Assembly: GCF_000702005.1 (NCBI RefSeq)
Contig: NZ_JNKI01000002.1
Coordinates: 1-64,000, forward strand
DNA length: 64,000 bases
Direction of reading: 5' to 3'
Origin: Selenomonas sp. ND2010
Lineage (GTDB): Bacteria > Bacillota > Negativicutes > Selenomonadales > Selenomonadaceae
A program made the translations under genes and the position numbers. The notes beneath the pieces were generated by a model. It was not told where the DNA came from, searched no databases, and was given only the letters and a program-made list of their open reading frames with translations. Positions 1 through 8,082 of the stretch are shown piece after piece (within the stretch, counting starts at the first letter, position 1; each line of letters opens with the position of its first letter).

Positions 1-151
1 CAAGCGAAGCGCGTTTAACTGTTTTCCAACTCTTAATTAAAAGGCAAAAATTTCTTGTAGCGGGTTGTCACCGGTGGAGCGTTGGTACTGGGGTCCCCGC
101 CGCCGGCGATTTACCTCGAACATGAACTGGGTAATCCTTTTTTATATTCGA
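1..151 (+). ncRNA. Possible 3' part of a structured RNA (6S-like), cut by window edge
   Basis: No open reading frame of note covers the first 325 bases. The first ~150 bases are GC-rich relative to what follows and contain pieces that resemble the 3' half of 6S RNA: GGAGCGTTGGT near 76-87, then ACCTCGAAC near 113-121 and GGGTAA near 129-134, ending in a T-run (138-143). The upstream half that should pair with it lies outside the window, so the fold cannot be tested. The 6S assignment is resemblance only. The rest of the gap (152-325) is AT-rich leader of the next gene and shows no clear element. Confidence 0.3.
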
Positions 152-325
152 GTTTCGGACAGGAAAATATAAGGAAAAGTCGTAGGGATAAGAAGGTATC
201 CGACTGTGTATAGGCGAATTTTGTTAGTAGGAAGTATGTGAAAAAGGTAATCGATTGCATAGCTACGCGGGGCTTGCTGATTAGTCAGCTGTTTGATGTG
301 GCAAGATGGCGAAGGAGTGATAATA

Positions 326-2119
326 ATGCTCCAGAAAAAATATGTATTTCAGACATTTGCTGGATTAGAAGAGATAATCGCAGAGATATTAACTAGTGAG
401 GTTTATGATAAAGCATCCGGAGTCCTTTTGCAGCTTTATAATCCAAAGGTCAATATGGATGACACGAGAATTGTGGGGTATATCCATGCACACTGCGCAA
501 AGGCTTGTCTGGTGGGAATTACCTGTGCGAATATCGCAGATGTGGAATTTGATATTCAGGATAATCCTGTGGAATTGAATGTCACCTATTTTCAAACGAC
601 ACGATTATTTGCGTTTGATTTTGATATGGCGCAGCAAACCGGGTTTGTGGCTGGACGTATCCTGAATAATAAACTAGAAGATATTTATGATGCTCGCTGT
701 ATGCTGGTTTGTTATTCTTGCAGCAGCTCTGATATTAATGCGTTCATCACGGAATTCAGCCATCATAAATTGCCTGTTTTTGGGGCCAAGGCAGGACGCA
801 GCATTCGGGCATTGAATATTGCTAAGGTATATGGGAAAACTGCCAATGCCAATGGAATAACCGCTATTATTTTTGCGGGGGATGACTTACGGCTCTATAT
901 GGATAACTGCCTGGGATTCAAGGAAATTGGCGTTGAGATGCTGGTAACCAAAATAGACAACGATAATATCATAACCGAGATTGATCACAAGCCAGCGACA
1001 GAGGTTTATTCGAAATATCTGAATGTGCGGCCCAATAAATACTTTGTGCATAATGTATGTGAATTTCCGTTGATTTTTCACCGGCAGGATTGCGTGATAG
1101 CCAGAGTTCCTTTTGCCTACGATTCAGCAGGAGCCATTCACCTTATTGCGGATGTGGAAAAAGGTGATACGTTTCGCTTATCTTATGGCAATCGGGACAA
1201 TCTTTTTTACATTATTGACCAGTCGGTACAAAAAATGAAGGAATTTAAGCCGGAAGCCATTTTCCTATTTGAATGTGGGAATCGTGTCCGCTTTCTCAAA
1301 GCGCAGGCAAAACGCGAAACAGATCGTTATTGTGCGTTATCGCCGGATTTTTCGGTAGCGGTAGGTTATGCAGAGTTATTCTTTGCGGTAGCTGGCGGCG
1401 GAGTCCTAAATAGTGCACTGGTTGCTGTCGGGCTTACCGAAGATCCGTTGGTGCAGGACACGATTCGTGCCAACATTCGTTTTGCGGAAGAAGATAAGCG
1501 TGAAGAAGAGGAGCGGGATTATATTCCCTTTGTAGATCGGATCCTACATTTCCTCGAGACAACATCCTTGGAATTGGATCAACGGAACAAAGAATTAGGG
1601 AAAATTGCCTATACGGATCGGCTCACGCGTATCTATAACCGTTGGGAGCTTGAACATAAAATAAAAGAAATGATAAAACTCAGAACGGAAGACCATGCAC
1701 CAATCTCGTTGATTTTTATGGATATTGATCATTTCAAGCAAGTTAATGACACTTATGGACATGATGTGGGGGATATGGTGCTGCGGGAGACAGTAGCGTT
1801 GATCAAAGAAAATCTGCAGCCTGCGCATGTTTTCGGCCGTTGGGGCGGAGAGGAATTTTTATATGCACTGCCAGATACTGAGTTGGAAGAGGCAAAAGCA
1901 TTTGCAGAAATGCTGCGTAGGCAGGTTGAAGCAAATTGTTATGTGGTGGTGCGCCATGTAACGATGAGCTTTGGGGTTACGAGCATCATGGAAGCAGATG
2001 ATATGGATTCCTTCGTCAAGCGGGCCGATGAGGCGCTTTATCAGGCAAAAGAAGGTGGCCGGAATCGTGTGGTGGGAAAAGCTGGCATCAGCAAAAAAAC
2101 GATAACGAATGGTTCCTAA
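326..2119 (+). CDS. FIST sensor domain - GGDEF diguanylate cyclase
   Basis: Predicted c-di-GMP synthase with a ligand-sensing FIST_N/FIST_C module. The first ~390 residues have the FIST pattern: a DxRIVGYIHAH-like start, later GKTANANGITAII, and the FIST_C region ending in AVAGGGVLN. A short helical linker (~415-440) leads to a complete GGDEF domain with YTDRLTRIYNR, DIDHFKQVNDTYGHD and the active-site signature GGEEF at residues 507-511, so catalysis is expected. ATG 326 is chosen because GAAGGAG (311-317) sits 8 bases upstream; an ATG at 293 in the same frame has no such site. FIST domains are thought to bind small ligands such as amino acids. No transmembrane segment is seen, so the protein is probably cytoplasmic. 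It is transcribed alone, ahead of a terminator. Confidence 0.9.
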   Translation: MLQKKYVFQTFAGLEEIIAEILTSEVYDKASGVLLQLYNPKVNMDDTRIVGYIHAHCAKACLVGITCANIADVEFDIQDNPVELNVTYFQTTRLFAFDFDMAQQTGFVAGRILNNKLEDIYDARCMLVCYSCSSSDINAFITEFSHHKLPVFGAKAGRSIRALNIAKVYGKTANANGITAIIFAGDDLRLYMDNCLGFKEIGVEMLVTKIDNDNIITEIDHKPATEVYSKYLNVRPNKYFVHNVCEFPLIFHRQDCVIARVPFAYDSAGAIHLIADVEKGDTFRLSYGNRDNLFYIIDQSVQKMKEFKPEAIFLFECGNRVRFLKAQAKRETDRYCALSPDFSVAVGYAELFFAVAGGGVLNSALVAVGLTEDPLVQDTIRANIRFAEEDKREEEERDYIPFVDRILHFLETTSLELDQRNKELGKIAYTDRLTRIYNRWELEHKIKEMIKLRTEDHAPISLIFMDIDHFKQVNDTYGHDVGDMVLRETVALIKENLQPAHVFGRWGGEEFLYALPDTELEEAKAFAEMLRRQVEANCYVVVRHVTMSFGVTSIMEADDMDSFVKRADEALYQAKEGGRNRVVGKAGISKKTITNGS

Positions 2120-2220
2120 CTTGCATGGAGGAAAGAAATGTTGACAGTATCGTTTCTTTGCCGTATGCTGTAAGCAGACAATTTCAACAGGTACCTGCTG
2201 CCACCGGGTAGCAGGAGAAG

Positions 2221-2270
2221 CGCCATTTTCTTATCGTTAGGTCTTGGAAGATAAGGAAGTGGCGTTTTTT
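2221..2270 (+). terminator. Rho-independent terminator
   Basis: Inverted repeat CGCCATTTTCTTATC (2221-2235) against GATAAGGAAGTGGCG (2250-2264), followed by six T. It separates the GGDEF gene from the FMN-binding gene. A second smaller hairpin (CCTGCTGCC / GGTAGCAGG, 2194-2215) precedes it. Confidence 0.75.
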
Positions 2271-2287
2271 ATAGGGAGGAAGATTAT

Positions 2288-2764
2288 ATGTTTAGGAAAA
2301 TGCGCAGATTCAAGCAGCAGCTTAGTGAGGAAGAATGCAGAAAAATCCTGCGGGAGCAGAAAAGGGGAGTATTATCTTTGCTTGGTGATGATGGTTATCC
2401 CTATGGCATTCCCATGAACCATTGGTTCTCAGAGACAGATGGCGTGATTTACTTTCATAGTGCCAAAGCGGGGCATAAGCTTGATGCCATCAAGGCCTGC
2501 GATAAGGTGAGTTTCTGTGTTCATGATGAAGGTTACAGGAATCCTGGCGAATGGGCGCTGAATATCAAAAGCGTGGTGGTCTTTGGCAGGATGAAGCTGG
2601 TGACAGATGAAGCGAAAGCCAGGGAAATCGGCACTGCTTTGGTGAAAAAATTTACCGATGATGAAGCCTATCTGGAAAAAGAGCTGAAGTATGCCTTGCC
2701 CCGAGTGCAGTGCTTGGCTTTAGTGCCGGAACATATGACCGGGAAGCTGGTCAATGAATCATAA
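2288..2764 (+). CDS. Pyridoxamine 5'-phosphate oxidase-like FMN-binding (Nim-type) protein
   Basis: 158-residue split-barrel flavoprotein of the type annotated as nitroimidazole-resistance (NimA-like) or pyridoxamine-phosphate oxidase-related. Diagnostic parts are the N-terminal helix with LSEEECRKILREQKRGVLS, then GYPYGIPMNHW, YFHSAKAGHKLDAI and VSFCVHDE, which build the FMN pocket. Family members reduce small electrophiles with FMN; the substrate here is unknown. The start has a good site (GGGAGGA, 2274-2280). It is a single gene between two terminators and converges on the MerR gene. Its neighbourhood of redox genes under a MerR regulator fits a stress role, but it lacks the MerR operator itself. 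Confidence 0.85.
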   Translation: MFRKMRRFKQQLSEEECRKILREQKRGVLSLLGDDGYPYGIPMNHWFSETDGVIYFHSAKAGHKLDAIKACDKVSFCVHDEGYRNPGEWALNIKSVVVFGRMKLVTDEAKAREIGTALVKKFTDDEAYLEKELKYALPRVQCLALVPEHMTGKLVNES

Positions 2765-2780
2765 GCATGTGTGGCCAAAA

Positions 2781-2831
2781 AAATGAAGAGGATTGTTGCA
2801 ATGATTGCTGCAGCAGTCCTCTTCATTTTTT
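2781..2831. terminator. Bidirectional terminator between convergent genes
   Basis: Long stem AAATGAAGAGGATTGTTGC (2781-2799) against GCAGCAGTCCTCTTCATTT (2810-2828) with T-runs readable on both strands. It serves the split-barrel gene (+) and the MerR gene (-). Confidence 0.8.
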
Positions 2832-2841
2832 GACGGCGAAT

Positions 2842-3213
2842 TTATTTCAAATTAGGGCACTTCTTGGCCATGAGTTCTTCGTAATGGGCAATTTTGTAGT
2901 CCAGCCGTTCCATGGTGGCCTTGAGCTGTTCGTACTGTTCCTGGAGGCGGGCACGCTGTTCCACCAGAATATCTTTGCGGGCTTCTTCGGTGCCTTCCTT
3001 GAAGTATAGGTCAACGTATTCAATCAAAGCCTCTACCTGTACACCGGCATTGCGCATGCATTTAGAAAACTCCACCCAGCCGCAGGCGGTCTCGTCAAAA
3101 TCCCGGATGCCGTTTTCTTTGCGGGGCACATGGGGGATAAGGCCGATACGCTCGTAGTAGCGGATAGTATCCGCAGATAAATCGTATTTTTCGCTGACTT
3201 CCTTGATGGTCAT
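2842..3213 (-). CDS. MerR family transcriptional regulator (aldehyde/redox-type)
   Basis: 123-residue MerR regulator. The N-terminal winged helix-turn-helix reads MTIKEVSEKYDLSADTIRYY followed by ERIGLIPHV; residues ~75-120 form the usual dimerising coiled coil. The C-terminus has only one late Cys (KKCPNLK) and no metal-binding loop, which points to the NmlR/AdhR-like branch rather than a metal sensor. ATG at 3213 is preferred over GTG 3222 because GAGGTGAT lies at the right distance. Its own promoter carries a MerR operator with a 19-bp spacer (3253-3283), and four near-identical operators lie upstream of dxs-like, decarboxylase-cupin and DUF3737/DUF4405/flavodoxin genes. It is therefore the likely activator of a local stress regulon. 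The inducing signal is not known from sequence. Confidence 0.88.
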   Translation of the reverse strand: MTIKEVSEKYDLSADTIRYYERIGLIPHVPRKENGIRDFDETACGWVEFSKCMRNAGVQVEALIEYVDLYFKEGTEEARKDILVEQRARLQEQYEQLKATMERLDYKIAHYEELMAKKCPNLK

Positions 3214-3252
3214 GCATATCACCTCGCGCTTAAAGTTCGTCTATACAACTTC

Positions 3253-3283
3253 AGTTTAACACTTGGAGCGCACTCTAAGTCAA
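3253..3283 (-). promoter_or_regulatory. MerR operator/promoter A (autoregulatory)
   Basis: On the minus strand TTGACT (3283-3278), a 19-bp spacer containing the dyad CTTAGAGTGCGCTCCAAG, then TAAACT (3258-3253). The over-long 19-bp spacer with a central dyad is the hallmark of MerR-activated promoters. It drives the MerR gene itself. Confidence 0.8.
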
Positions 3284-3320
3284 GGGAAAAATTTTTTTCA
3301 TCAGGACAGAAAAAAGTTGC

Positions 3321-3351
3321 TTGACTTGAAGTTTGCTCCAAGGTGTATCGT
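3321..3351 (+). promoter_or_regulatory. MerR operator/promoter B, upstream of the dxs-like stump
   Basis: TTGACT (3321-3326), 19-bp spacer with CTTGAAGTTTGCTCCAAG dyad, TATCGT (3346-3351). Same architecture as site A and 40 bp downstream of it in the opposite orientation, so the MerR gene and the stump form a divergent pair. Confidence 0.75.
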
Positions 3352-3478
3352 TATAGCCATCCCAAAGACATTAGCGAAAAGGAGCGACTTTATGTACTTA
3401 GAAAAGATTAACAGCCCTGAAGATATCAAGGATTTCACTGCTCAGCAGCGCCAGGCATTGGCGGCAGAAATGCGTGAG

Positions 3479-3540
3479 GCCATGCTGAAGCGGGCCAGCG
3501 TCCATGGTGGTCACTTCGGCCCGGACTTTGGCATTGTGGA
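3479..3540 (+). repeat. 62-bp direct repeat, copy 1 (inside dxs-like stump)
   Basis: Perfect match to 21148-21209; begins GCCATGCTGAAG and ends GGCATTGTGGA. Sequence on both outer sides diverges at once. The two copies bracket 17.6 kb of accessory DNA. Confidence 0.9.
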
Positions 3541-3579
3541 CAAAATTATAGCCTGTTTGATACAATTATACGAAAACAT

Positions 3580-3622
3580 AAAGACCTTGAAACCCTATGA
3601 AATAAGGGGCTTCGAGGTCTTT
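3580..3622. repeat. Inverted repeat / hairpin at the island edge
   Basis: AAAGACCTTGAAACCC (3580-3595) against GGGGCTTCGAGGTCTTT (3606-3622) just past the point where dxs homology breaks off. It could be a terminator or the worn end of a mobile element. The following gene-poor bases up to 3855 hold only a TATAAT (3821-3826) ahead of the Rpn gene. Confidence 0.5.
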
Positions 3623-3855
3623 AGTACATTTTGGGGTATATATAAAAACGGTAGGTTGGTCCTGGAGAGGGGATGAGGAAGCATTGATTGAATCAAGGGG
3701 GTGCATAAGGTAAAAAGCAATCGTTTGTATATTATAAGGAAATCGTTTGTAGGGTATGCAAAATAGGCATGAAGCTAGTTACCTGGGCTAAGGGGGCTTT
3801 ATGGGGGTGAGGATTTGTGGTATAATTCAAGCAAGAAATAGAGGAGTCACCATCC

Positions 3856-4807
3856 ATGACACAAAGTCAAACGCCAGCAGGAGAACTGCTTGGTTTCAAT
3901 AATCCCGCAGTATGATCTTGCTGCCAAGAATATCTTGTCGGAGCGCTCTGTAGCGGCATACCTTCTGAAAGGAACCGTGCCGGAGTTCAAGAACGTAGGT
4001 CTTAAAGAAATTGCCGAAAAGTGTATAGAAGGTGATATTCAGATCAGTAAGGTGCCGGTGAATCCTGGTAAGACGAATGCGGTGAAAAAGCCGAAGAAAA
4101 TAAAGGGGCTTAAGAACGAGGCAGGGGACGTAACAGAGGGATGGATTACCTTTGACATCATCTTCCATGCCATTACCCCGGAAAGCGGCGAACGTATACG
4201 TCTCATAATTAACATAGAGACTCAGAAAACCTTCTCAGAATCAACGCTGAAGTATATTCTCATGAAAAGGGCTCTGTTCTACGGCAGCAGACTGATATCG
4301 TCACAGAAGGAAACAGAATTTAGTGGCTCGGACTACAGCGAGGTCAAGAAGGTATACACTATATGGATTTGCATGGAATCTCCTACAGACAAGAGTGTCA
4401 TCAACCATTATCGTATGACAGAGCACCATCTAGTCGGCAAATACAAGGAACAACAGGCGAATTATGATCTGCTTAACATTGTGATGGTCTATCTAGCGCA
4501 AAGGCCGGTGCGGAACAGGATGTTGTCCATGTTGCAGTTGATATTTCAGGAAACAACGAAATCTGCTGAAGAGAAAAGTGAAATCCTCAGAAAGAAGTTT
4601 GATATTGAAGTTACCGCTGAGCTGGAAGAGGAGTTGAGAACGATGTGCAACTTGAGTGAAGGAATCTATGAACGTGGAGCAGAGAATAAAACCATTGAGA
4701 TTATAAAAAATCTGTGGGAAAAGGGCATGGATGTTTAATTTATCAAGGATGTTACAAAGTGGACTGAAGAACGAATAATAAAAGTAGTCAAGAAAGATAA
4801 GAACTGA
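3856..4807 (+). pseudogene. Rpn family (PD-(D/E)XK) recombination-promoting nuclease, broken at both ends
   Basis: The body (3890-4735) has the Rpn/transposase_31-type pattern: IIPQYDLAAKNILSERSVAA, PEFKNVGLKEI, INIETQKTF (nuclease core) and HYRMTEHHLVGKY. Rpn proteins are DNA nucleases linked to recombination and phage defence. A well-placed ATG (3856, GAGGAG upstream) opens MTQSQTPAGELLGFNNPAV in another frame and stops at 3913, so the N-terminus is frameshifted; translation might also begin at TTG 3890 behind AGGAG. At the other end TAA 4736-4738 is followed in frame by FIKDVTKWTEERIIKVVKK and a second stop at 4805, the usual family tail, so the first stop is a nonsense mutation. The gene may still make a shortened product. 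Confidence 0.8.
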
Positions 4808-4817
4808 TGAAATATGG

Positions 4818-4846
4818 CGCATGGTGTTATGCCGTGCGCTTTTCTG
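4818..4846 (+). terminator. Hairpin after the Rpn gene
   Basis: GCGCATGG / CCGTGCGC stem followed by TTTTCTG. A similar hairpin (ACGCATGG / CATGCGT, ~6969-6992) follows the second Rpn tail remnant, supporting common origin of the two. Confidence 0.55.
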
Positions 4847-4903
4847 TAATTGTACAGTTTTTGGCTAACAGATATGTGCTGAAGTAGGCAGGAGGAAAAA
4901 ACA

Positions 4904-5689
4904 TTGAATAACCAATCCCGTGATACATTGGATAATAGTTTCCTTATTTTTTCTGCTAACATTCTTGCAGATACAAATCAAGGCCTAAGTGGGTCGAAAA
5001 TAGTTGAATATTTTAATGGTTATGCTATTGATTATGGGAAAAATATTCCATTTGATGAGTATCCGTTTGATGCACCGAATAAACGAACAGCTTTTGTTGA
5101 AAACATTAAATGCTTTAATTCTAAAGAACAGTTCCAAATTATAAAGGACTTATGTGACCTCCCGTGTTTTATTATGAATGACGAAGTTAATACCTTACGA
5201 GGAAAACTATTTTTTAGATATGGAAATTTATCCACAGAGCGTTTAAGTGATACGGAATTTATTCAAAAAACAAAGCATTGGCTTGTTAATTATCCAGAGG
5301 CGTTAAAGCAGTATGAAAGTGCATTGAGTAAATATGAAGGTGGAATCTTCGAAAGGAATGCACTTGATGATATTCGCTTAGCTTTTGAATTGCTTGTGAA
5401 AAATCTACTTAATAATGATAAGAGTTTAGAGAATCAAATACCTGGTATTTGTATATATTTACACCAATTAGGAGCATCTAAAGAATTGATGAACATGATT
5501 CATCCAATCATCAAATACTATACTGATTTTCAAAATCATCATGTGAAACATAATGACTCTGTGAATAAGAATGAAATGGAATATGTGATAGAGTTAACAA
5601 GTGTTATCATGAAGTTCTTGGTTAAATCAAATAAAGGGGCGGATACTAATGGATATAATATAATTGCTGAATCCAACGGAAAGAGATAA
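4904..5689 (+). CDS. Hypothetical protein, possible HEPN/Abi-C-like C-terminal domain
   Basis: 261-residue acidic, soluble protein from a TTG start with GGAGG (4891-4895) eight bases upstream. I do not recognise the N-terminal ~150 residues. The C-terminal part (~155-250) is all helical and reads DDIRLAFELLVKNLL, later YTDFQNHHVKHNDSVN and YVIELTSVIMKFLV, which resembles the C-terminal helical domain of abortive-infection-type proteins (conserved HxxKH-like motif). That link is suggestive only. The gene is very AT-rich compared with backbone genes, so it is probably acquired. The next small frame overlaps its 3' end. Confidence 0.6.
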   Translation: MNNQSRDTLDNSFLIFSANILADTNQGLSGSKIVEYFNGYAIDYGKNIPFDEYPFDAPNKRTAFVENIKCFNSKEQFQIIKDLCDLPCFIMNDEVNTLRGKLFFRYGNLSTERLSDTEFIQKTKHWLVNYPEALKQYESALSKYEGGIFERNALDDIRLAFELLVKNLLNNDKSLENQIPGICIYLHQLGASKELMNMIHPIIKYYTDFQNHHVKHNDSVNKNEMEYVIELTSVIMKFLVKSNKGADTNGYNIIAESNGKR

Positions 5690-5843
5690 AAAATGTTGTG
5701 ATATTCCATGCGAATACACCACAAACTTGAGGGCGTATACGGTTTATCATATATTTCGAGGTAAGGAAAACATCCCTATAAACTACTTTGAAGTACATTT
5801 TGATGAAGAAACCTGTATTACAGATAATGAGTGTAGTGAATGA
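5649..5843 (+). CDS. Small Cys-rich ORF, possibly nonsense-interrupted
   Basis: An ATG at 5649 with AAAGGGG upstream reads MDII then TAA, and the same frame continues open as LLNPTERDKKCCDIPCEYTT to a stop at 5843 (TTG 5664 could start it). The 59-residue product has four Cys in the first half and another two near the end. It overlaps the preceding gene by about 40 bases, suggesting co-transcription. Either a TTG start is used or codon 5 was once a sense codon. No family recognised. Confidence 0.4.
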
Positions 5844-5971
5844 ATATATAAATGATGATCTCTTTAGTATAATATCAAGCAATGTGTTCTGTTTGTAAGA
5901 AGCTATTTTTCTAATGTAAGATGTCATAAAAATGATTGTTAAAGATTTTTGAAATGTTAGCGAGGGATATA

Positions 5972-6628
5972 GTGGCTGGAAAAAAGATAAAACGGATGAT
6001 GGTAATAGGCTATTCAAAAGTAAAAAAATTGAAAGCCATGAAATATCGTTATTTATCGAAGAGTATATTTGTGAATTGTAAAGGTGATAATGAGTCTTTC
6101 GAATTTATTAATTTTAGAGGTGCTCATTTTTCAAGGAGTTCATTTAATAAAACACTGTTTAAGAATTGTGATTTTTGGGGGACGACTTTCAAAAAATGCA
6201 AGTTTAAAAATGCTGTATTTATTGATTGTGTATTTCAAGGATGTAAATTTAAAAGTTGTGATTTTGTGGGAGCTGATTTGAAATATTCTGCAATTGTAAA
6301 TACTAACCTAAAGGAATGCGAGGGGATAGAGATAGGAGAAACGACAGAGATACTTAATCGGTATCCTGAGAGGGAATACTCAGAAAATCTAATGAGTGTT
6401 CTTGAGTCCTTAAAAAGTAATAAATATTTGCTAAAGACAAAGGTTCTATGGATATCCAATAAAAAGCCAAACCATCTAAATCTATACTTATTACTAAGAA
6501 AAAATAATGAGGCTCAAATTATTGATTATCTCAAGTGCTTGACTGAGAAGGAGAAAAAAAGGCTAATAACGTATGGGTGTTGCAGTATTGGATTGCACAA
6601 GTTCAAAAAAAGTAGTATACTTAAATAG
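5972..6628 (+). CDS. Pentapeptide-repeat protein
   Basis: About 218 residues. Residues ~28-105 show the quadrilateral beta-helix repeat with Phe at the central position and Asn/Cys fill: FVNCKG, FINFRG, FKNCDFWG, FKKCKFKN, FIDCVFQG, FKSCDFVGADL. The rest is helical and unassigned. Such proteins often mimic nucleic acid or act as adaptors; a precise role cannot be given. Starts at TTG 5936, ATG 5954 and GTG 5972 are possible; GTG 5972 is preferred because GAGGGA (5962-5967) precedes it. AT-rich like its neighbour, so likely acquired. Confidence 0.6.
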   Translation: MAGKKIKRMMVIGYSKVKKLKAMKYRYLSKSIFVNCKGDNESFEFINFRGAHFSRSSFNKTLFKNCDFWGTTFKKCKFKNAVFIDCVFQGCKFKSCDFVGADLKYSAIVNTNLKECEGIEIGETTEILNRYPEREYSENLMSVLESLKSNKYLLKTKVLWISNKKPNHLNLYLLLRKNNEAQIIDYLKCLTEKEKKRLITYGCCSIGLHKFKKSSILK

Positions 6629-7012
6629 TCCTGCCCCACGCAATCGAGAGATTGCGATGCTTATGGTCTTGGCAACAAGGATCGGGGACTGTAACATGAT
6701 GGCTAACATTCGAGGAGGGGTGTCTATGGTAGCAGATATTTCGACAGTAGTGAGTTTTACTTGTTTTATTGGTTTGAGACTGTTAACACTTAACTCCCCC
6801 GATTGTTTGGGGTAATGAAAATTGGCTTTGGCGAGAAAATATTGTCTTGGCGGAGTTTTTATGTTATATTGAGAAAGTTATAGATGTTGATTGTATTAAA
6901 GATATGGCAAATTGGTCTGAAGAATGAATAATGAAGGAAGCCAAGAAAGACAGTATTGATGGTATGTGACGCATGGTTTTAGATCATGCGTTATTTTTAC
7001 GAGGCGAATGAT
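6629..7012 (+). pseudogene. Decayed stretch with a second Rpn C-terminal remnant
   Basis: No intact gene. The frame from 6573 to 6815 (with NREIAMLMVLATRIG and hydrophobic STVVSFTCFIGLRLL) looks like a worn piece of a membrane protein but is not identifiable. From about 6870 the translation runs VIDVDCIKDMANWSEE, stop, IMKEAKKD, matching the tail of the Rpn gene at 4736-4800 (KDVTKWTEERII...KKD), and is followed by the same kind of hairpin (~6969-6992). This is a second, older Rpn remnant. Confidence 0.5.
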
Positions 7013-7524
7013 TTGAAAGTAATAAATTTTTATGGCGGTGCTGGCATTGGCAAGAGCACTATTGCCGCAGATATTTTTCGAAGTTGAAACGCAAAGGCCA
7101 CAAGACGGAGCTAGTGGGTGAATATGCCAAGTGGCTTTGGTGCCAGAATGTCACGGACATTGTGCAGGATCAGCTGTATCTCTTTGCTGAGCAGGTGCAT
7201 CGACTGAAGACATTGGAACGATATGGTGTCGAGTATGCGGTCTGTGATTCTCCTTTGCTGTTGAACATCATCTACAACAACACGCCGGATGAACTCTTTG
7301 ATCAGTTGGTGATGCACGAGCATGCCAAATTCGATAATGAGGAATACCTTCTGCGCCGCAATGATGAGTTTATCAGCATAGATGGGCGCAAGGAGACTAA
7401 CCTGGAACGTGCCAAGGTAAAGGCTGAGGAAATCAAGGCAGTCTTGGAAGGCGCGGGGATTAGCTATACAATGATATCTCCGTGGGAAACAGATAAGGTA
7501 CTACTGGATCTGAAGATGAAGTGA
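7013..7524 (+). pseudogene. P-loop nucleotide kinase / AAA_28-like ATPase, frameshifted
   Basis: From TTG 7013 the frame gives LKVINFYGGAGIGKSTIAAD, a perfect Walker A (GGAGIGKST), then a stop at 7084. A +1 shift there restores KLKRKGHKTELVGEYAKWL through QDQLYLFAEQVHRL, AVCDSPLLL and on to the stop at 7522. The simplest repair is one missing A in CGAAGTTG near 7078-7083. The full protein would be about 170 residues, typical of phage-type nucleotide-binding proteins that occur next to nucleoside deoxyribosyltransferases, as here. Function is lost unless the shift is an artefact. It has a plausible site GAGGCG upstream. Confidence 0.75.
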
Positions 7525-7534
7525 GGTTGTGGTG

Positions 7535-7931
7535 ATGAAGGTATATTTTGCAGGCTCTATCCGTGGTGGAAGAAAAGATGCTGAACTTTACCGCAAATTG
7601 ATAGCGGCCCTGAAAGAGAAGCATCAGGTGCTTACCGAGCATGTGGGTGACCTGAGCCTGTCCACGGTGGAAGACAAAGATGACAAGGCCATCTATGAAC
7701 AGGATACGGCGTGGCTGCGAGAGTGTGATGTTGTGGTGACAGAATGGTACCCAGGTATCGCTGGGCGTAGGATATGAACTGGCCTATGCTGAAGCTCATG
7801 GCAAGGAAGTACATATTTTCTACTGCTCTAAAGAAACGCAGCTTTCGGCTATGCTGGCTGGAAATGAACGATTCCATATACATCGATATGCTGATGAAGC
7901 AGAGATACTGGCACTGGTGAGACATATCTGA
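7535..7931 (+). pseudogene. Nucleoside 2-deoxyribosyltransferase, frameshifted
   Basis: Starts MKVYFAGSIRGGRKDAELY, the phosphate/base-binding GSIRGG motif of the family, and runs to DVVVTEW. The expected continuation SLGVGYELAYAEAHGKEVHI is present one frame away, from about 7755 to a stop at 7929-7931, so a single inserted base near 7745-7752 breaks the gene. The catalytic Glu normally sits in the GVGYELAYAE stretch, now out of frame. Together with the broken kinase just upstream (10 bp away) it suggests an inactivated nucleotide-salvage pair carried on the island. ATG 7535 has GAGG (7523-7526) upstream. Confidence 0.8.
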
Positions 7932-8047
7932 TGCGGATGCCTGATAGTAAAGCTGACGGAGCAAGTGGCCAGGAAATATAGCCTGTTTGTAACGCTTCTC
8001 TGCGACACCAACCTACAAGAAGTTTTATGAAAATTATCAGACAGATA

Positions 8048-8076
8048 TTGATATCGAGAATATCATCATGTATAAT
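8048..8076 (+). promoter_or_regulatory. Strong promoter for the structured RNA
   Basis: TTGATA (8048-8053), 17-bp spacer, TATAAT (8071-8076). A start about seven bases on would place the first transcribed bases at the GAGC-GAAA-GCTC hairpin (8083-8094). The -35 lies inside an imperfect dyad GATATT...AGAATATC (8044-8064) that could bind a regulator. Confidence 0.7.
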
Positions 8077-8082
8077 ATAGTT

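Larger units (their letters stand above)
3392..3676 (+). pseudogene. 5' stump of a dxs-like thiamine-dependent synthase gene
   Basis: Reads MYLEKINSPEDIKDFTAQQR and continues to HFGPDFGIV, which is the first ~50 residues of the intact dxs-like protein encoded at 21061. After 3540 the homology stops abruptly and the frame runs into unrelated sequence until a stop at 3674. The first ~87 bases differ from the intact copy by many substitutions, but 3479-3540 are identical to 21148-21209. The stump therefore marks one edge of the accessory island. It keeps its own MerR-type promoter. A functional product is not expected. Confidence 0.8.

Noticed and set aside
6573-6815. 80-codon frame with a hydrophobic end
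   Set aside because: Overlaps the end of the pentapeptide gene and lacks a ribosome site; kept only as part of the decayed stretch.
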